This document shows positions 34,799 to 46,577 of a DNA stretch of 64,000 nt, one piece after another. The notes below the pieces were generated by a model. The model had not been told where the DNA came from. It saw nothing but the letters and a program-made list of their open reading frames with translations, and made no database searches. Each line of letters starts with the position of its first letter. Positions within the stretch are counted from its first letter, which is position 1. Both the position numbers and the translations under genes were made by a program. The DNA comes from Synaphobranchus kaupii (lineage: Eukaryota; Chordata; Actinopteri; Anguilliformes; Synaphobranchidae): assembly GCA_029718625.1 (NCBI GenBank), contig CM056383.1:23041930-23105929 (forward strand), in the 5' to 3' direction.

Positions 34799-36204
34799 TA
34801 GGGTTGTTCGATGTCAACAAATTTCACATCGTCACATCGGCCCATCAAACATCGTCGATGTCCGATGTCATCAGCTGCTTGCGAGGGGGTGCATTTTCTT
34901 TATCAGGCTATTGAAATATAATTAATTTTGCAAAGCATCGCCAATTATTTGTAGCCTGTTTCATTTAGTAATTTAGCATTGACTATTCAATGCTAAATTA
35001 TTTATGAAGGATAACTTCATAAATAAACTCATGTTCTTCTGAATTAAAACACAACTGTTTTATGATTTTCTACGATTTGTATGGTTGATTAAACTACACC
35101 TACATCTTTAATTGGTAAAAATGCCCTGCATCTCACCACAATGTGCTCGTACCGGTAAAGATGAACAATAACATCAATGCTTCGTTTGATTACTGAGACG
35201 GTGAAATGACAGACTATGGGGTACGTTTCTCACCTTATCCGACACAGTGGTGGAACGCACCTCGTTTCGCTCCCCCCCCACATACACAGCGATGCGATCA
35301 TTTTGAGAAGGCAATATGTAGCTCAGAAAAAAAATACCCGAGACCATTTGCCTACTTTTTAAACTTTTTAGAAATATGTACGGTAAATGATGCAAAATAG
35401 TAATAGACTAAATTGCTTCGATAAAAACAGCAAATGCACAAATAGATTGAAATGACGGTATTATTTCTCACTCGTAGCTTATGCGAATGAGGGGGAAAAA
35501 AAGCTTTTGAATGTAAGGCAGTTTGCGTGTTAGCCTAATGATTGAGCTGTTGCAGTTGAAAACGTGCCGTGATTGTATGAGTCAAATACTTATTTGACGG
35601 AGGCATTAAACTGTATGAACACAGGACAAAACGTGACGTATTGTATAGTCTACATACGGCAAAATTAAATATTGTTTTGAAAGGACCGGGGTTAATGTTA
35701 AGCATTTAAGGTTGTGTTTCATATGCAATAACAAATTGAATGATAATGGGAAACAAAAACTATATATAAATATATAAAACTTATAAGGTTTTTAAAAAAG
35801 GTTTTAAAATAAGGTTTTGTTTTTTGCCTGTGGCTGCATTTTTAGGGCACGCCCTTGTAAAAAAAAAAAATATATATATATATAAATAATAAACCAGGTG
35901 CCTATGCTAGACATAGCCTAGCCTAGAAACGGCATGATACTCATTTCACAAGACGGAAAACATCAACGAGCCGCCCCAGGCACCGCGCGCAACATATTAT
36001 GGTTCTATTTCCAAAGTAGTTGGCTAGACTACAGACAAATCGAACACAATTTAGCCCTATATTGTTAATGTCTGTAGTCATATATAAGCTGGAAAATTGT
36101 TTTGGGGATTCTGCACATGCTGCAAAAAAAAACTATAATTTTGCCGATGTTGGCCTAATGTAAAAGTCACATCGTCGATGTTCGATGTCATCGGCACAAC
36201 CCTA
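34799..36204. mobile_element. Non-autonomous hAT element with 8-bp target duplication
   Basis: Begins TAGGGTTGTTCGATGTC and ends GATGTCATCGGCACAACCCTA (terminal match TAGGGTTGT). The 8-bp duplication GTTACTAG is perfect at 34,791-34,798 and 36,205-36,212. The subterminal regions repeat CATCGTCGATG. The 1.4 kb interior encodes no recognisable transposase. Confidence 0.88.
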
Positions 36205-36212
36205 GTTACTAG

Positions 36213-37118
36213 TCCATAATAGCAACGTTGTTTAGTTGTGTATAGACTTGCTGGGCAGGTAGCCCAATAACCTAATATTTACAGTCCCTTAAAAATAAAA
36301 CCTTATATCTTGCCTTCTCTTGCAACTGCTGTATAACTTAAGAAACTTTGGATGGCAATTGTCAGCCATAACATCGCCTACAGTGTGATTTGTATAAGCC
36401 TAAGCATTTAACCCTCGTATTATTTTCCAGGTCAATTTGACCCAATTCAATGTTTGACGTCTAAAAACCAGTTAACCTTATTTTTTCATCTTGACACAGT
36501 ATGATTTTTCCTAATTTGTTGGGTTTAAATAGTAAAAACACAAACATAATGCTATATTTTTAAAAGTCCTATATCAACTTTATATAAAAGGTATTGTGTG
36601 GCAGCATTTGTGGGGTAGCTGTATAAAATGTAAAAAAATATACAACTTTTTAGTTTTTAACTTAGATTTTTGGTGGGTAATTCACAAACGTTCATTACCT
36701 CAGGCTCTAAAATTAGATGTTTCATCCCAGATTTTTAATACTTAGGGATAAAAGGCTAGTTAAATGGGAGTCAAAAAAAATGTGATGCAGAAAGTGTCAA
36801 TATTTCTATTACAATAGTTTTGAGTCAGTTTAAACTTTTGGCGTCAATTTGACACAGTAGGCTGTACTGTTGCCATTGTTCACACATACACTTACTATAG
36901 CAGTGAGTGAGCTCCTAATGTGTTTGTCAAAGGCGAATAAACCTGTATTAGTCATGAGGACCTGCAAACAGGCTCCGACCCATGATGGTCCACTGGCGCC
37001 GGAAATGTTAATCCAATCAAGAGTCCATTGTCACACAAATCAAATGCACACTGTGTACATACTAACCAATAAAATAGTTTGCAATGATGTGTTTACGTTG
37101 TTTGTCTGAGCTGTTAAC
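36213..37118. other. Intronic sequence with a possible TTAA-target element
   Basis: At 36,408 the sequence TTAACCCTCGTATTATTTTC, followed by GGTCAATTTGACCC, resembles ends of TTAA-inserting (piggyBac-like) fish repeats. A related GCGTCAATTTGACAC occurs at 36,841. No matching right end with TTAA was fixed, so only the resemblance is recorded. Confidence 0.3.
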
Positions 37119-37126
37119 TTGGCTAA

Positions 37127-39647
37127 TAGGGGTGTGCAGCAATGCCTGTATCTGTTGGACCATCAACATTATCTGTTTCTGTATCTGTATTCGGATAAAA
37201 ACCGGAAGTCGGTGGGGCTTTGACCGGAAGTGGTGTTACATATAGGAAATGCCATATTTTCTAGTCTAAAATTAATTGCATTCACCCCCTTCTTTTTTTC
37301 TTTTCAAAACCTTTTATAAGAACTATATTCTGGACCTTATACTTATTTATATAACCCCCCACCCCCCTAACTGGGGGACCATGAATAATAATTTTGGATA
37401 AGAACTGGAAAAAATACAATATATATATAAAAAAAGCAGTTTTATAAAAACATGAAACCATTCCATTATACATTTGAATGGAAACTATTTCCACAATAAC
37501 AAACCTTTCTGCCTGTTGTGATTTCATATTGTAGCTACTGTTTTCTTTTTTTTGTTACTATATTTTTTACTTGGAAACACCCCCACCTCAATGGTTTGCC
37601 CCTGTATTGCTCCTAGCCAGCTCAGCCTGCCCTCTCGTTTTTTTGTTGTTGCGCTATTTGAAATGAAATGTGAAATGGTTGTGAAATGTGATGCCAAAAT
37701 TCACGATGGTTAAACATATTACAGATTGCACGAAGCGGTGTGCGTTAGGGCTGTCAACATTGGCCAAAAATCACATTAGAATATTCCTTCTGAAAAAACA
37801 CATAAGTTCGAATATATTCGAATATCCATTACAATTTTAAAATGTTACAATTTGACCAACTTTCGGGCTGTGTTATTGCGCGTTAGGTTCACAAGAGGAC
37901 AAACCAATACAACGAGACGCATAACTAGTATAGGTACATTTAATTTCAACATAAACATGAACGCAGTCAAGTTTAAAAAAAAAAAAACGTTAACATTCGA
38001 GATGGCTTTTAAAATCTACATACACACTTTTATAATGCTTTTGTTTGAATAAAATTAAGGCACACAATTTCGAGAAATGTTACTAAAAAGAATTGATCCT
38101 GAGGGATCATTTACAATAAAGTGCTATTAAAAACAGAAAAGTACCATCTTTGACCTTTTGGAGAGGGAACTGGGATCAGCATAGTTTTAACGTTTAACGT
38201 AGCATAGTTTTAACGTTTAACGTAGCTTACAAAGCTTGCATACAACTTTGTCTCGAGGTTACACAATTTTGCCATTCACTGACCAAAAACCGAAGTACTT
38301 CCAAACGGGGCTTTTTAGATTGCTCGGAGTGCTAATCACTCTCTCCGCGGCTGAGCTGGTTTCCGAAACTCTGCCATGCTGCTGCTATTGAATTATTGGC
38401 TCTTTTCAGCTCGACGAATATGCCTATACATTTGATTTTCAATCTGCTATTAAATGAGTGCCGTGTCCGTCCAGTACAAGCATAGCAATGACCCGTATGC
38501 ATGTATTGTATTTTTATTTTTTTTACAATTTTTACAATCCCCGGTTTGTGTTGTGCCTGGTTCCTTTTCAGCCGTGTTCAAAGTGTTGTAGCGGGCTTGT
38601 ATGACACGTGACTCGCTCGCTCACTACATAGGCCAGTAAGGGACACACACAGCGGAAGAGGGCAGCGAGCACTTCTCTGATCCAATAAAAATATATATTT
38701 TGTACACTGAGCGGAAGCCACGCCCAATAATCGAATAGTATTTTTTTATATTTGAATGTAGCTTTTTTTTTCATATTCGAGGAATATTCGAATATCGAAT
38801 ATTAATTTACCAGGCCTAGTGTGCGTGTGCGTTTGTGTGCTTGTGTCATTTGTGTAACCGCAGTGACGGTGCTTGTTGCGGATGAGCACACTGACATTAA
38901 CGTTGGCCTTTGCGCGTAACATTTATACTTGCAGCAGAGCAAGCTACAATCAGCGTAGCTAGCCAGCCACTCGCTTTCGCCCTCCATACAAGAAAATTTA
39001 TGACAGACTGCCTGGTGGAGTTGAGAGAAATATCCGTTTCCAACCCACTATCCATTTCATTCATGAAACTTTCAGCTTACTGTACATGTTAGCTTGCTAA
39101 CTAGAGCCAGCTCTCGGCTGATGTGCTGTTAGTGGGTGGAGAGAAAACAACATCAAAAGTGGATTCGCTTGTAGGTAGGCTACATATTTGCGACAATCGC
39201 ACTGTGATAACTTAATTAAAATTTATATTTAGCCTATATCACAGATTCTGTGAATGCTTGTTTCTACCAAAATTGTTTAACATTCAACTGGCAATGAATC
39301 CACACTGTGGAATTGTAACGTTAACGTAACATATGCTAGTCTATCAATAGCATACAGGAGACCTTCCTGATCTAGAGTAATACGTTAGCAAAATATCTTT
39401 ATAAGCATTAATTCAGTTTGGTTTTATAATGCTGATTTTGATGGGGCATTTGTGTTAATCACTCCTGTTAGTCTCTATCTCAATGAATTACATTTTTGGC
39501 AGATATAGCTAGTTGTGCCGAATCTTTCTCTCTCTCTCGTTTTTTTTTTTCCTTCGAATTTTAACGAGCAACTTCGGGTAGAAATAAATATCTGTTGCAT
39601 TATTCGTGCTTTCCTGAATAGGGTATTCGGCTCTGGATACACCCCTA
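37127..39647. mobile_element. hAT element, outer copy, with nested hAT
   Basis: Begins TAGGGGTGTGCAGCAATG and ends GGATACACCCCTA. The 8-bp target duplication TTGGCTAA is perfect at 37,119-37,126 and 39,648-39,655. Its left ~470 bp are related to 45,396-45,880 (for example CTGTTGGACCATCAACATTA and CATTCCATTATACATTTGAA), so a family exists. The interior is split by a second hAT at 37,746-38,818. No transposase frame is recognised, so it is non-autonomous. Confidence 0.88.
37746..38818. mobile_element. hAT element nested in another hAT
   Basis: Begins TAGGGCTGTCAACATTGG and ends TTTACCAGGCCTA, with a perfect 8-bp duplication GTGTGCGT at 37,738-37,745 and 38,819-38,826. Both ends have ATTCGAATAT-type subterminal repeats. 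No coding region. It must be younger than the surrounding element. Confidence 0.87.
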
Positions 39648-39655
39648 TTGGCTAA

Positions 39656-40293
39656 TGTTAGCTCAGCTAGCTATCAATAGTTATATTGTAAACCCTTGCT
39701 TCTGCAAAATTGTCAAAAGAACCAGAGCATAAGAAGGTAAAATACAGCCAAACAAAAGGGAACTTTAACGTTAATATTACATCCTTGCTGTCCACAACTA
39801 CGTGGAAGTTTGAGTACAGGGAATCAAGGTGTTCCCCAAGTTTATTAATGGTATGAATGACATCTTCACAAGATCAGGGTGTGCTAATAAATTGCCAGTA
39901 GCATGAGCTAAATCATTTTGGTGAGGAATGCAATGATGAAGAAGTAGGAAAGTCAGTGCTTTTCAGGTGTTTTTGTTAAATATGGCTTTGGGATAGAAGT
40001 GCGCTGTGATGACTATAGCTATGTTACCGTTGCTATTGCTTTCTGCTACATGGCAGTGTCACTGTCCTGTAAACCCATAATTTAGGCTAATAGAACAAGG
40101 AAAGGCTTGTATGTAATCCAACGTGCAATAGCTAGCTGCCTTATGTTTGGAATTATACCGCCACCCTCTAGTGCAAGCAAGCGATAGTTACGCCACAAAG
40201 GATTAAGTGGCGAGAGAGTCTGGTATGGAAGATTTTCAATCACTTTATTACAATGCAATCGTTATAGTGACAGATAGTGAAATGTAATAGATG
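39656..40293. other. No recognised feature
   Basis: Intronic, with GTTAGCTCAGCTAGC-like phrases. Nothing identified. Confidence 0.35.
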
Positions 40294-40295
40294 TA

Positions 40296-41668
40296 CAGCT
40301 GAAGTCGGAAGTTTACATACACTTAGGTTGTCATTAAAACTAATTTTTAACCACTCCCCAGATTTCATGTTCACAAACTAGTGTTGGCAAGTCAGTTGTG
40401 CATGACACAAGTAATTTTCCCAACAATTGTTTACAGACAGATTATTCAACTTTTAATTCATTATATCACAATTCCAGTGGGTCAGAAGTTTACATACACT
40501 AAGTTGACTGTGCCTTTAAATTTTGAATATTTGGTCGCATATCCTTTGCATGCCATGACTTCCTGATGTCTGTGACCCAACAACATCAAAAGGCGGCAGT
40601 GTAATATAATGGTTAAGGAACTGGCCTTGTAACGGAAAGGTTGCAGGTTCGATTCCCAGGTAGGACACTGCCGTTGTACCCTTGAGCAAGGTACTTAACC
40701 TGAATTGCTTCAGTATATATCCAGCTGTATAAATGGATAATATGTAAAAAAAAAGGTTGTGTAAGTCGCTCTGGATAAGAGCGTCTGCAAAATGCCTGTA
40801 ATATAATAAAATACTCTATCTTATTTTCTGGTACTCTTTACAAGTGATACTATAACGTCTCTACATTTGAATGGATCTCTATGGGAATTGGGTGGTGGGA
40901 CTAGATTTAGCTGTAAATTATGCTGGAACAGCATGGAATACATGATTGGTAAAATGGCTAAGTCATCAAGGGTCTGAGGTATCAAACAAGCCTCAAACCA
41001 TCACTCTGCTGACAGATATGCAGTAGATATGGATGGATCACTTTACGGGTTGTTTCTCCGGACAAATCTTCCTATTGAACTCTATGGAAAAATAAATCAG
41101 GAGAAGAAACCCTTCAAGTTATCCATCCATATCTACTGTATTTCTGGCAGCAGAGTGATGATTTAAGGCTTGTTTGATACGTCAGACCCTTGATGACTTA
41201 CAGCCATTTAGCCAACCATGTGTTACCATACTGTTCCAGTGTAATTTACAGTTAAATCTAGTCCCACCCCCCAATTCCCATAGAGATCCATTCAAATGCA
41301 GAGACGTTATAGTATTGTTTGCAAGAGTACCAGAAAATAAGATATCAAGAGTCTTTTGATATTGTTGGGTCACAGACATCAGGAAGTCATGGCATGCAAA
41401 GGATATGCGACCAAATATTAAACATTTAAAGGCACAGTCAACTTAGTGTATGTAAACTTCTGACCCACTGGAATTGTGATATAGTGAATTAAAAGTGAAA
41501 TAATCTGTCTGTAAACAATTGTTGGAAAAATTACTTGTGTCATGCACAAAGTAGATGTTCTAACTCACTTGCCAACACTATGGTTTGCTAACATGAAATC
41601 TGTGGAGTGGTTAAAAATTAGTTTTAATGACTTCAACCTAAGTGTATGTAAACTTCCGACTTCAACTG
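40296..41668. mobile_element. Sleeping Beauty-type IR/DR element with palindromic interior
   Basis: Both ends carry the outer direct repeat of salmonid-type Tc1 elements (CAGCTGAAGTCGGAAGTTTA on the left, the inverse ending TTCAACTG on the right). Both also carry the inner repeat CCAGTGGGTCAGAAGTTTAC ~160-180 bp inside. TA flanks it at 40,294-40,295 and 41,669-41,670. There is no transposase. Instead 40,526-41,420 is the same fold-back core seen at 24.8, 32.3 and 54.3 kb, here with both arms complete (AATATTTGGTCGC ... GCGACCAAATATT), interrupted only by a SINE. Excluding the SINE, the whole ~1.15 kb element is one large inverted repeat. The IR/DR layout could be recognised in trans by a matching transposase. 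Confidence 0.9.
40593..40806 (+). mobile_element. tRNA-derived SINE
   Basis: Head GCGGCAGTGTAATATAATGG contains an A-box-like TATAATGGTTAAGGAACT. B box GGTTCGATTCCC at ~40,646. Then a fish SINE body (CCTTGAGCAAGGTACTTAACC), the conserved GTCGCTCTGGATAAGAGCGT block and a TGTAATATAATA tail. It is inserted in the left arm of the palindromic core. The flanks (CAAAAG / AAAATACT) give only an approximate target duplication. Transcription by RNA polymerase III would be expected for active members. Confidence 0.88.
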
Positions 41669-41670
41669 TA

Positions 41671-41990
41671 CTTAATTAAAGACAAAACGCATATTGCATT
41701 GTGTTTCATTGCGTGTTCTGTCAAAAACACTCTGAAATACAATATGGAGTGTATTGTTCTACAATGCTAGTATGCAGTTTTCATGCCACAATTAAATGTA
41801 AACATGCCCATTGCATTTAGCTCTGTGATTGTATGGTTTTGCTCTGAATATGACAAAACGCTAAGCAATAGTCATTATTATGTTCATTGGACTGCAGTGG
41901 CCTGCCATTGCTTTTCAACGTCAGCATGCGAAACTGAGCGAATAAGTCTATATAAGTCTGTCTCGGTTTGAGTGTGTACACCATATTGCA
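41671..41990. other. No recognised feature
   Basis: Intronic sequence between the IR/DR element and a Tc1 transposase scrap. Confidence 0.35.
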
Positions 41991-42218
41991 TATCGCACCA
42001 TATGGCTTGGCTCTATGTTTGGTAAAAGGGATGACAATGACCCCATCCACAGAGCACAAGGGATCGCTGAATGGTTTGATGAGTATGAATATGATGTGAA
42101 TCATATGCCATGGCCTTTGCAGTCACCAGATCTCAACCAAATTGAATACCTATGGGACATTTTGGATCAACATGTCACAGCACTCTCCACAACTGGACTT
42201 CAGTCTGCAATTTGCTAG
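41991..42218 (+). pseudogene. Tc1-like transposase C-terminal scrap
   Basis: Reads DDNDPIHRAQGIAEWFDEYE, then NHMPWPLQSPDLNQIEYLWD and ILDQHV. This is the second catalytic region (DND) and the PDLNxIExLW motif with the third acidic residue of Tc1 transposases. Only ~60 residues remain and no terminal repeats were seen. It is a different lineage from the other Tc1 copies in the window. Confidence 0.75.
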
Positions 42219-43046
42219 TTACAACTTCTTATATTTAAGTTAACCAGTTAGCTTGCTAATTTGCACATTTATTAAATATAGACCCAGTTAAAGTTAAGTC
42301 CCTGAATGAAATACCTCAAGTAACATTTTACAATGCTGACCGTTACTTAGCCAGCAGTAGCTAGCTAGCCAACGTTAGTGTATGTCAAGCTGTGGTTCAA
42401 ACTACCTATCATTGCCTTCAGCAATATGACACTAGCCCTGTCTATAGTTATGTTTTAAAATTAGTGTTTGTGCAGGGCCTACACTAAGCAAGCTAACTAG
42501 TTAACTTAAATAAAAACAGTTGTCGCAAGTCTTTACAGTGGCCATGTCGACCATACAGCATTTTATCGTCGGCTCCTCTTGAATACGAATTGGTTGGAGG
42601 CTTCATTTGCTTGTAAAAAGTTAGGCAAGCTGATTGGTACGAGTAATTTTTGCAACATTTTGCTGTAAGGAATCAAAAAATCTCAAAAATCCACAAATGA
42701 ATGACAGCGATTCCACGGGTGCCAGGTGATGCATAATTGCACGTTGAATAATTGTAAAATAAATGGCCATACATTGGTAAATCTTTTCCCAAGGAAATCA
42801 AGAAATTAACATATGTTGTATTACATTTGTCTATTCAGTAGAGATTTGTTTGTGAGGGAACACATTTTTGAACCAGAGAGAACACATTTTTGAACCAATT
42901 ATATTGTGTGAAATGTGTGAATCTCATTTTATTTGTGTAAGGTTCATATTAGTAGGGCCTTTCTTGTTTATTTAAATCGAACAGGAACCGGCGCAAACAT
43001 GGCTCAACAAGCCGACCCAGCCATAATCGCTGTGAGACTCTGCTTT
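42219..43046. other. No recognised feature
   Basis: Intronic, with CTAGCTAGCCAACGTTAG phrases. Nothing identified. Confidence 0.35.
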
Positions 43047-43450
43047 GTTTGGTTTGAGGCGTATGTAATGCCCTGTCTGTATTGGCTTGGCACTGCTCTG
43101 GTTGGTTTGAGGCGTATGTAATGCCCTGTCTGTATTGGCTCTGCTCTGCTCTGGTTGGTTTGATGCGCATGTAATGCCCTGTCTGTATTGGCTTGGCACT
43201 GCTCTGGTTGGTTTGATGCGCATGTAATGCCCTGTCTGTATTGGCTTGGCACTGCTCTGGTTGGTTTGATGCGCATGTAATGCCCTGTCTGTATTGGCTT
43301 GGCTCTGCTCTGGTTGGTTTGATGCGTATGTAATGCCCTATCTGTATTGACTCTGCTCTGCTCTGGTTGGTTTGATGCTCATGTAATGCTCTGTCTGTAT
43401 TGGCTTGACTTTGATGCTTAAATGCTGTCTGCATTGACTTGGCTGACCTC
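43047..43450. repeat. 53-bp minisatellite
   Basis: Seven to eight tandem units starting GTTGGTTTGATGCGCATG and containing ATGCCCTGTCTGTATTGGCT. Unit starts at 43,101, 43,154, 43,207, 43,260, 43,313 and 43,366 are exactly 53 bp apart. The outer units are diverged. An overlapping minus-strand frame of ~190 codons only reflects the lack of stops in the unit. Confidence 0.95.
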
Positions 43451-43976
43451 TCTAGTTGGTTGGACGGACATGATGAGACTCTTGGATGAAAAATGTGACA
43501 TTTGGGTCTCAGCATATCTCACCCTCCAGAATCTGTGGGTCGTATTTACTGGCTGCTTTCGGAAAGTGAGGCTCAGCACTCAAACGAGGTCTGCTTTTTT
43601 ACTTTACTGCTTCTTCATCCTCCCTCCTTCTCTTCCCAGAATTCCTGGCAGGAAGGTTCAAGGGGCATTCTTTTTTTCTAAATTTGCTGCGTTTCAATTT
43701 AAACCAATATCCAAACTGTACCCAAGATATGCTTTTAAATACAAAGTTGCAAAAGCCACACAGCGGACTTCAAAAGTAAATACTATGGCGGGTATACGAG
43801 CGCAAATCATGGAAAAGTGTCATATGACAGGTTGTACACAACTTCAAATATGTTGAGGATACAATAGTAATAAGGTGTTTGGTTTTCTGAATTATTTTTT
43901 TTTCTTTTTAAGATAGGCTATACAGTATAACCTACAAAATATAAACCATGCAAATTATTAAATGAATATGATTTAA
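43451..43976. other. No recognised feature
   Basis: Intronic sequence with no recognised repeat. Confidence 0.35.
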
Positions 43977-44908
43977 GTAACCAGGGTTTTTCCTGGCTCA
44001 AAATAAGGCGGTAGCAGCGGCGGTGAAGGTGGAATTCATTTTTTGCATGCGCGTCAGAAACACGCCTAAACAAACGGGAGAGTAGGGAGATTGTGGACTG
44101 GAGGGGGTGGAATAGCTAAATTAATATCTAAATTGATAAGCTAGCTCATGTCTTCGAACAATAGTAGCGCCCAGATTTTTTTATAAGCAACCCAAAAAAA
44201 AACGCAACCTGCGACATCAGAAAGGACCAGCCTAAATCGCGTATGTAGGCCTATATAAGCGGGCAGCTCTGCATTTTGCTTTGCTCCAGGAGCCGGAGGT
44301 AGCAAATAGGCTACAAAACCATTCCCTGGGGCCTAGTTGAACGCGGGAGGATGGCAGGCTCAAAAAACTGTTTGGTGGTGAGAGATGTTTACGAAATGCG
44401 ACCGATTGCTGTAGTAATGTAGTTCACTTTAGCATAACGTTATATTTAATTTATATTAATTGCATGTGTGGTTCAAAAATCACAAAGAGTGCATTTATTT
44501 GTGGAGATTATCTTTATTAACAAAACGTGAAAACTCTTTGGCTTATATTAACCACAGACCTTATATTCGGCACGAATCCTAAAACCCCATTGGAAATCGG
44601 CGAGGATACCTATGCCCGGAAGAAAAATACGTCATGACTGTAGAACTCTATTTAAATGGGTAAATCTCATTGCGGGGAACAACTGGGAGTACAAATGTAC
44701 GGAGCCCCTTAGGGGACATGGGCTATTGCGTATATAACGTAACGATAGTCTAGCGGCACCTGCTGGTTGGATGACCGAATTGCAGCCATAAATGCATGGA
44801 CAATTTGTAACCGTTTTTACATGGTTTTTCTTGCGCAATTTCTCCTAGAAGGCTTCAGCGGGGTGAAAAAAGCCTAAGTCTTTTCAATGCAGGAAAAACC
44901 CTGGTTAC
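43977..44908. mobile_element. DNA element with 19-bp perfect terminal inverted repeats
   Basis: GTAACCAGGGTTTTTCCTG at 43,977-43,995 is perfectly inverted at 44,890-44,908. The interior (~890 bp) is GC-richer than its surroundings and encodes nothing recognisable. If the true ends are CAGGG/CCCTG (43,982-44,903), GTAAC/GTTAC would be flanking sequence rather than part of the repeat. The superfamily is undetermined. Confidence 0.7.
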
Positions 44909-45395
44909 AACAAAGTAAAAGTCAAGAAGGCTTTCATTTAATGAGAACAGAAACACTGTTGGTCACGTTTTCTTGCCTAGTTTTTGTTTTTTTTGACGTA
45001 CAGAAAAATGTTTGTAATTTGGTGTTTGCACACATTCTGTGTGAAAATGTCCAACCTGCCAATCATTAGTGCTCAACTAATAATAAAGTTTAAAGCTTGC
45101 AAAGAGTCCCATTTTAAAACGGGGTGGGGAACTGGCGTGCAGTTTTGTATCCACTGATTACCCTGGCACTGATAATTAGCTGTAGGCTATATCAGCACTG
45201 ATTCACTTGTACCACATTACACATTAAAACATTTTAAATGGGGGCATAATAAGTGTCTTCAACTGCCATGAGCTTATCGAGAACTGTCAGTTCTTGTAAA
45301 TTAAATTAAAAAAGGGCTTACACCCTCCTTTCCCATCTCTTTTAAAATGAAAGAAAGTTTGGATGATAAAACTTTTTCGGGTGTGTTCGGTACTA
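44909..45395. other. No recognised feature
   Basis: Intronic, AT-rich, nothing identified. Confidence 0.35.
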
Positions 45396-45880
45396 GGGGT
45401 GTGCAACAATGCCACTATCTGTATCTGTTGGACCATCAACATTATCTGTATCTGTATTCAGATAAAGACCGGAAGTGTGCAGGGTTTCGCAAGTGGTGTT
45501 ACATATAGGAAATTAATTGCTATTGAAATTTGTGTTCACCCCCTCCCTGTCTTTTTTCTTTTCAAAACCTTTATACGAACTATATTCTGGACTTTATACT
45601 TATTTATCTAATCCCCCACCCCCTAAAAATTATTTTGGATAAGAACTGGAGAACATCTGAGGTACAATATATAATCGACTCAGAATGAAAAGGCAGTTTT
45701 ATAAAAAACATGAAACCATTCCATTATACATTTGAATGGAAACTATTTCCACAATAGCAAACCTTTCTGCCTTGTTGTGATTTCATATTGTAGCTTTTTT
45801 TTGTTAGTTTTTTTTTTTACTATATGAACTTGGAAACTTTCTTTCTTTCTAATATTAACGAGCAACTTCGGGGAGAAAAA
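45396..45880. mobile_element. Truncated hAT copy related to 37,127-39,647
   Basis: Begins TAGGGGTGTGCAACAATG and follows the left part of the 37-kb element (CTGTTGGACCATCAACATTA, AACTATATTCTGGAC, TTTGAATGGAAACTATTTCC). It then jumps to TAACGAGCAACTTCGGG, which in the 37-kb element lies only ~80 bp from the right end. It is therefore an internal-deletion derivative. The right terminus is lost. Confidence 0.75.
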
Positions 45881-46077
45881 AAGGGCTGAGCAAAACATTG
45901 ATCACAAAAAAAATCTCCATTGGAGGCAACATGCGAGTGCCAGAAATGAAAATTGATCCCACGTCTAACAAATTATCATTTATTATTTTAGTTTGTTAGT
46001 GAAACTTTGTTCCAGCATTTCCTTCTTTATGTCTTTAGCAGCTGGTCTTGACATAGATGAGATTTGTTTTTCTAAAA

Positions 46078-46279
46078 CAGGGGTCCTCAATCTTATGCAG
46101 AAAGGGCTGGTGTGAGTGCAGGCTTTTGTTTCACTCAAACTGTAACACACCTGATTCTGCTAATTAAGGTCTTTAGCAAAGATTCTAGTGGTTGATTAGT
46201 AGAATCAGGTGTTACTGCTTGGTTGGTACAAAAGCCTGCACCCACACCAGCCCTTTCTGGATAAGATTGAGGACCCCTG
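46078..46279. mobile_element. 202-bp hAT-type MITE
   Basis: CAGGGGTCCTCAATCTTATG at the left and its inverse ending GAGGACCCCTG at the right. The inverted repeat extends through GGGCTGGTGTGGGTGCAGGC. The 8-bp duplication TTCTAAAA is perfect on both sides (46,070-46,077 and 46,280-46,287). Confidence 0.92.
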
Positions 46280-46577
46280 TTCTAAAAGAAGAGATAGAAA
46301 TGGATGGTTTGTCATCTTTGTTCATGTTCCATACATTACCGTACCATACATAAGTGAATGAAGCTGAAGTAACCGAACAGCATTTAAAGGGGTAGTCTCA
46401 ATGTAGAAGCGGGTGTAAAATTTGTGTAAAAAGGGTGTAAAATTTCACCCTTCTAATTGGTGATATCTCCCTTATAATCAGCCGAGTGTGTGTGCTCCTC
46501 TGGGCATCAGCAGGAAAACCGTCTTTTTTGTTTTCTTGGATCACAGGACAATGCTGCACTGACGAGAGTATAAGCAT

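Noticed and set aside
42949..43515. 188-codon minus-strand frame over the 53-bp minisatellite
   Set aside because: Repetitive peptide fully explained by the tandem array, with no similarity to a known protein.
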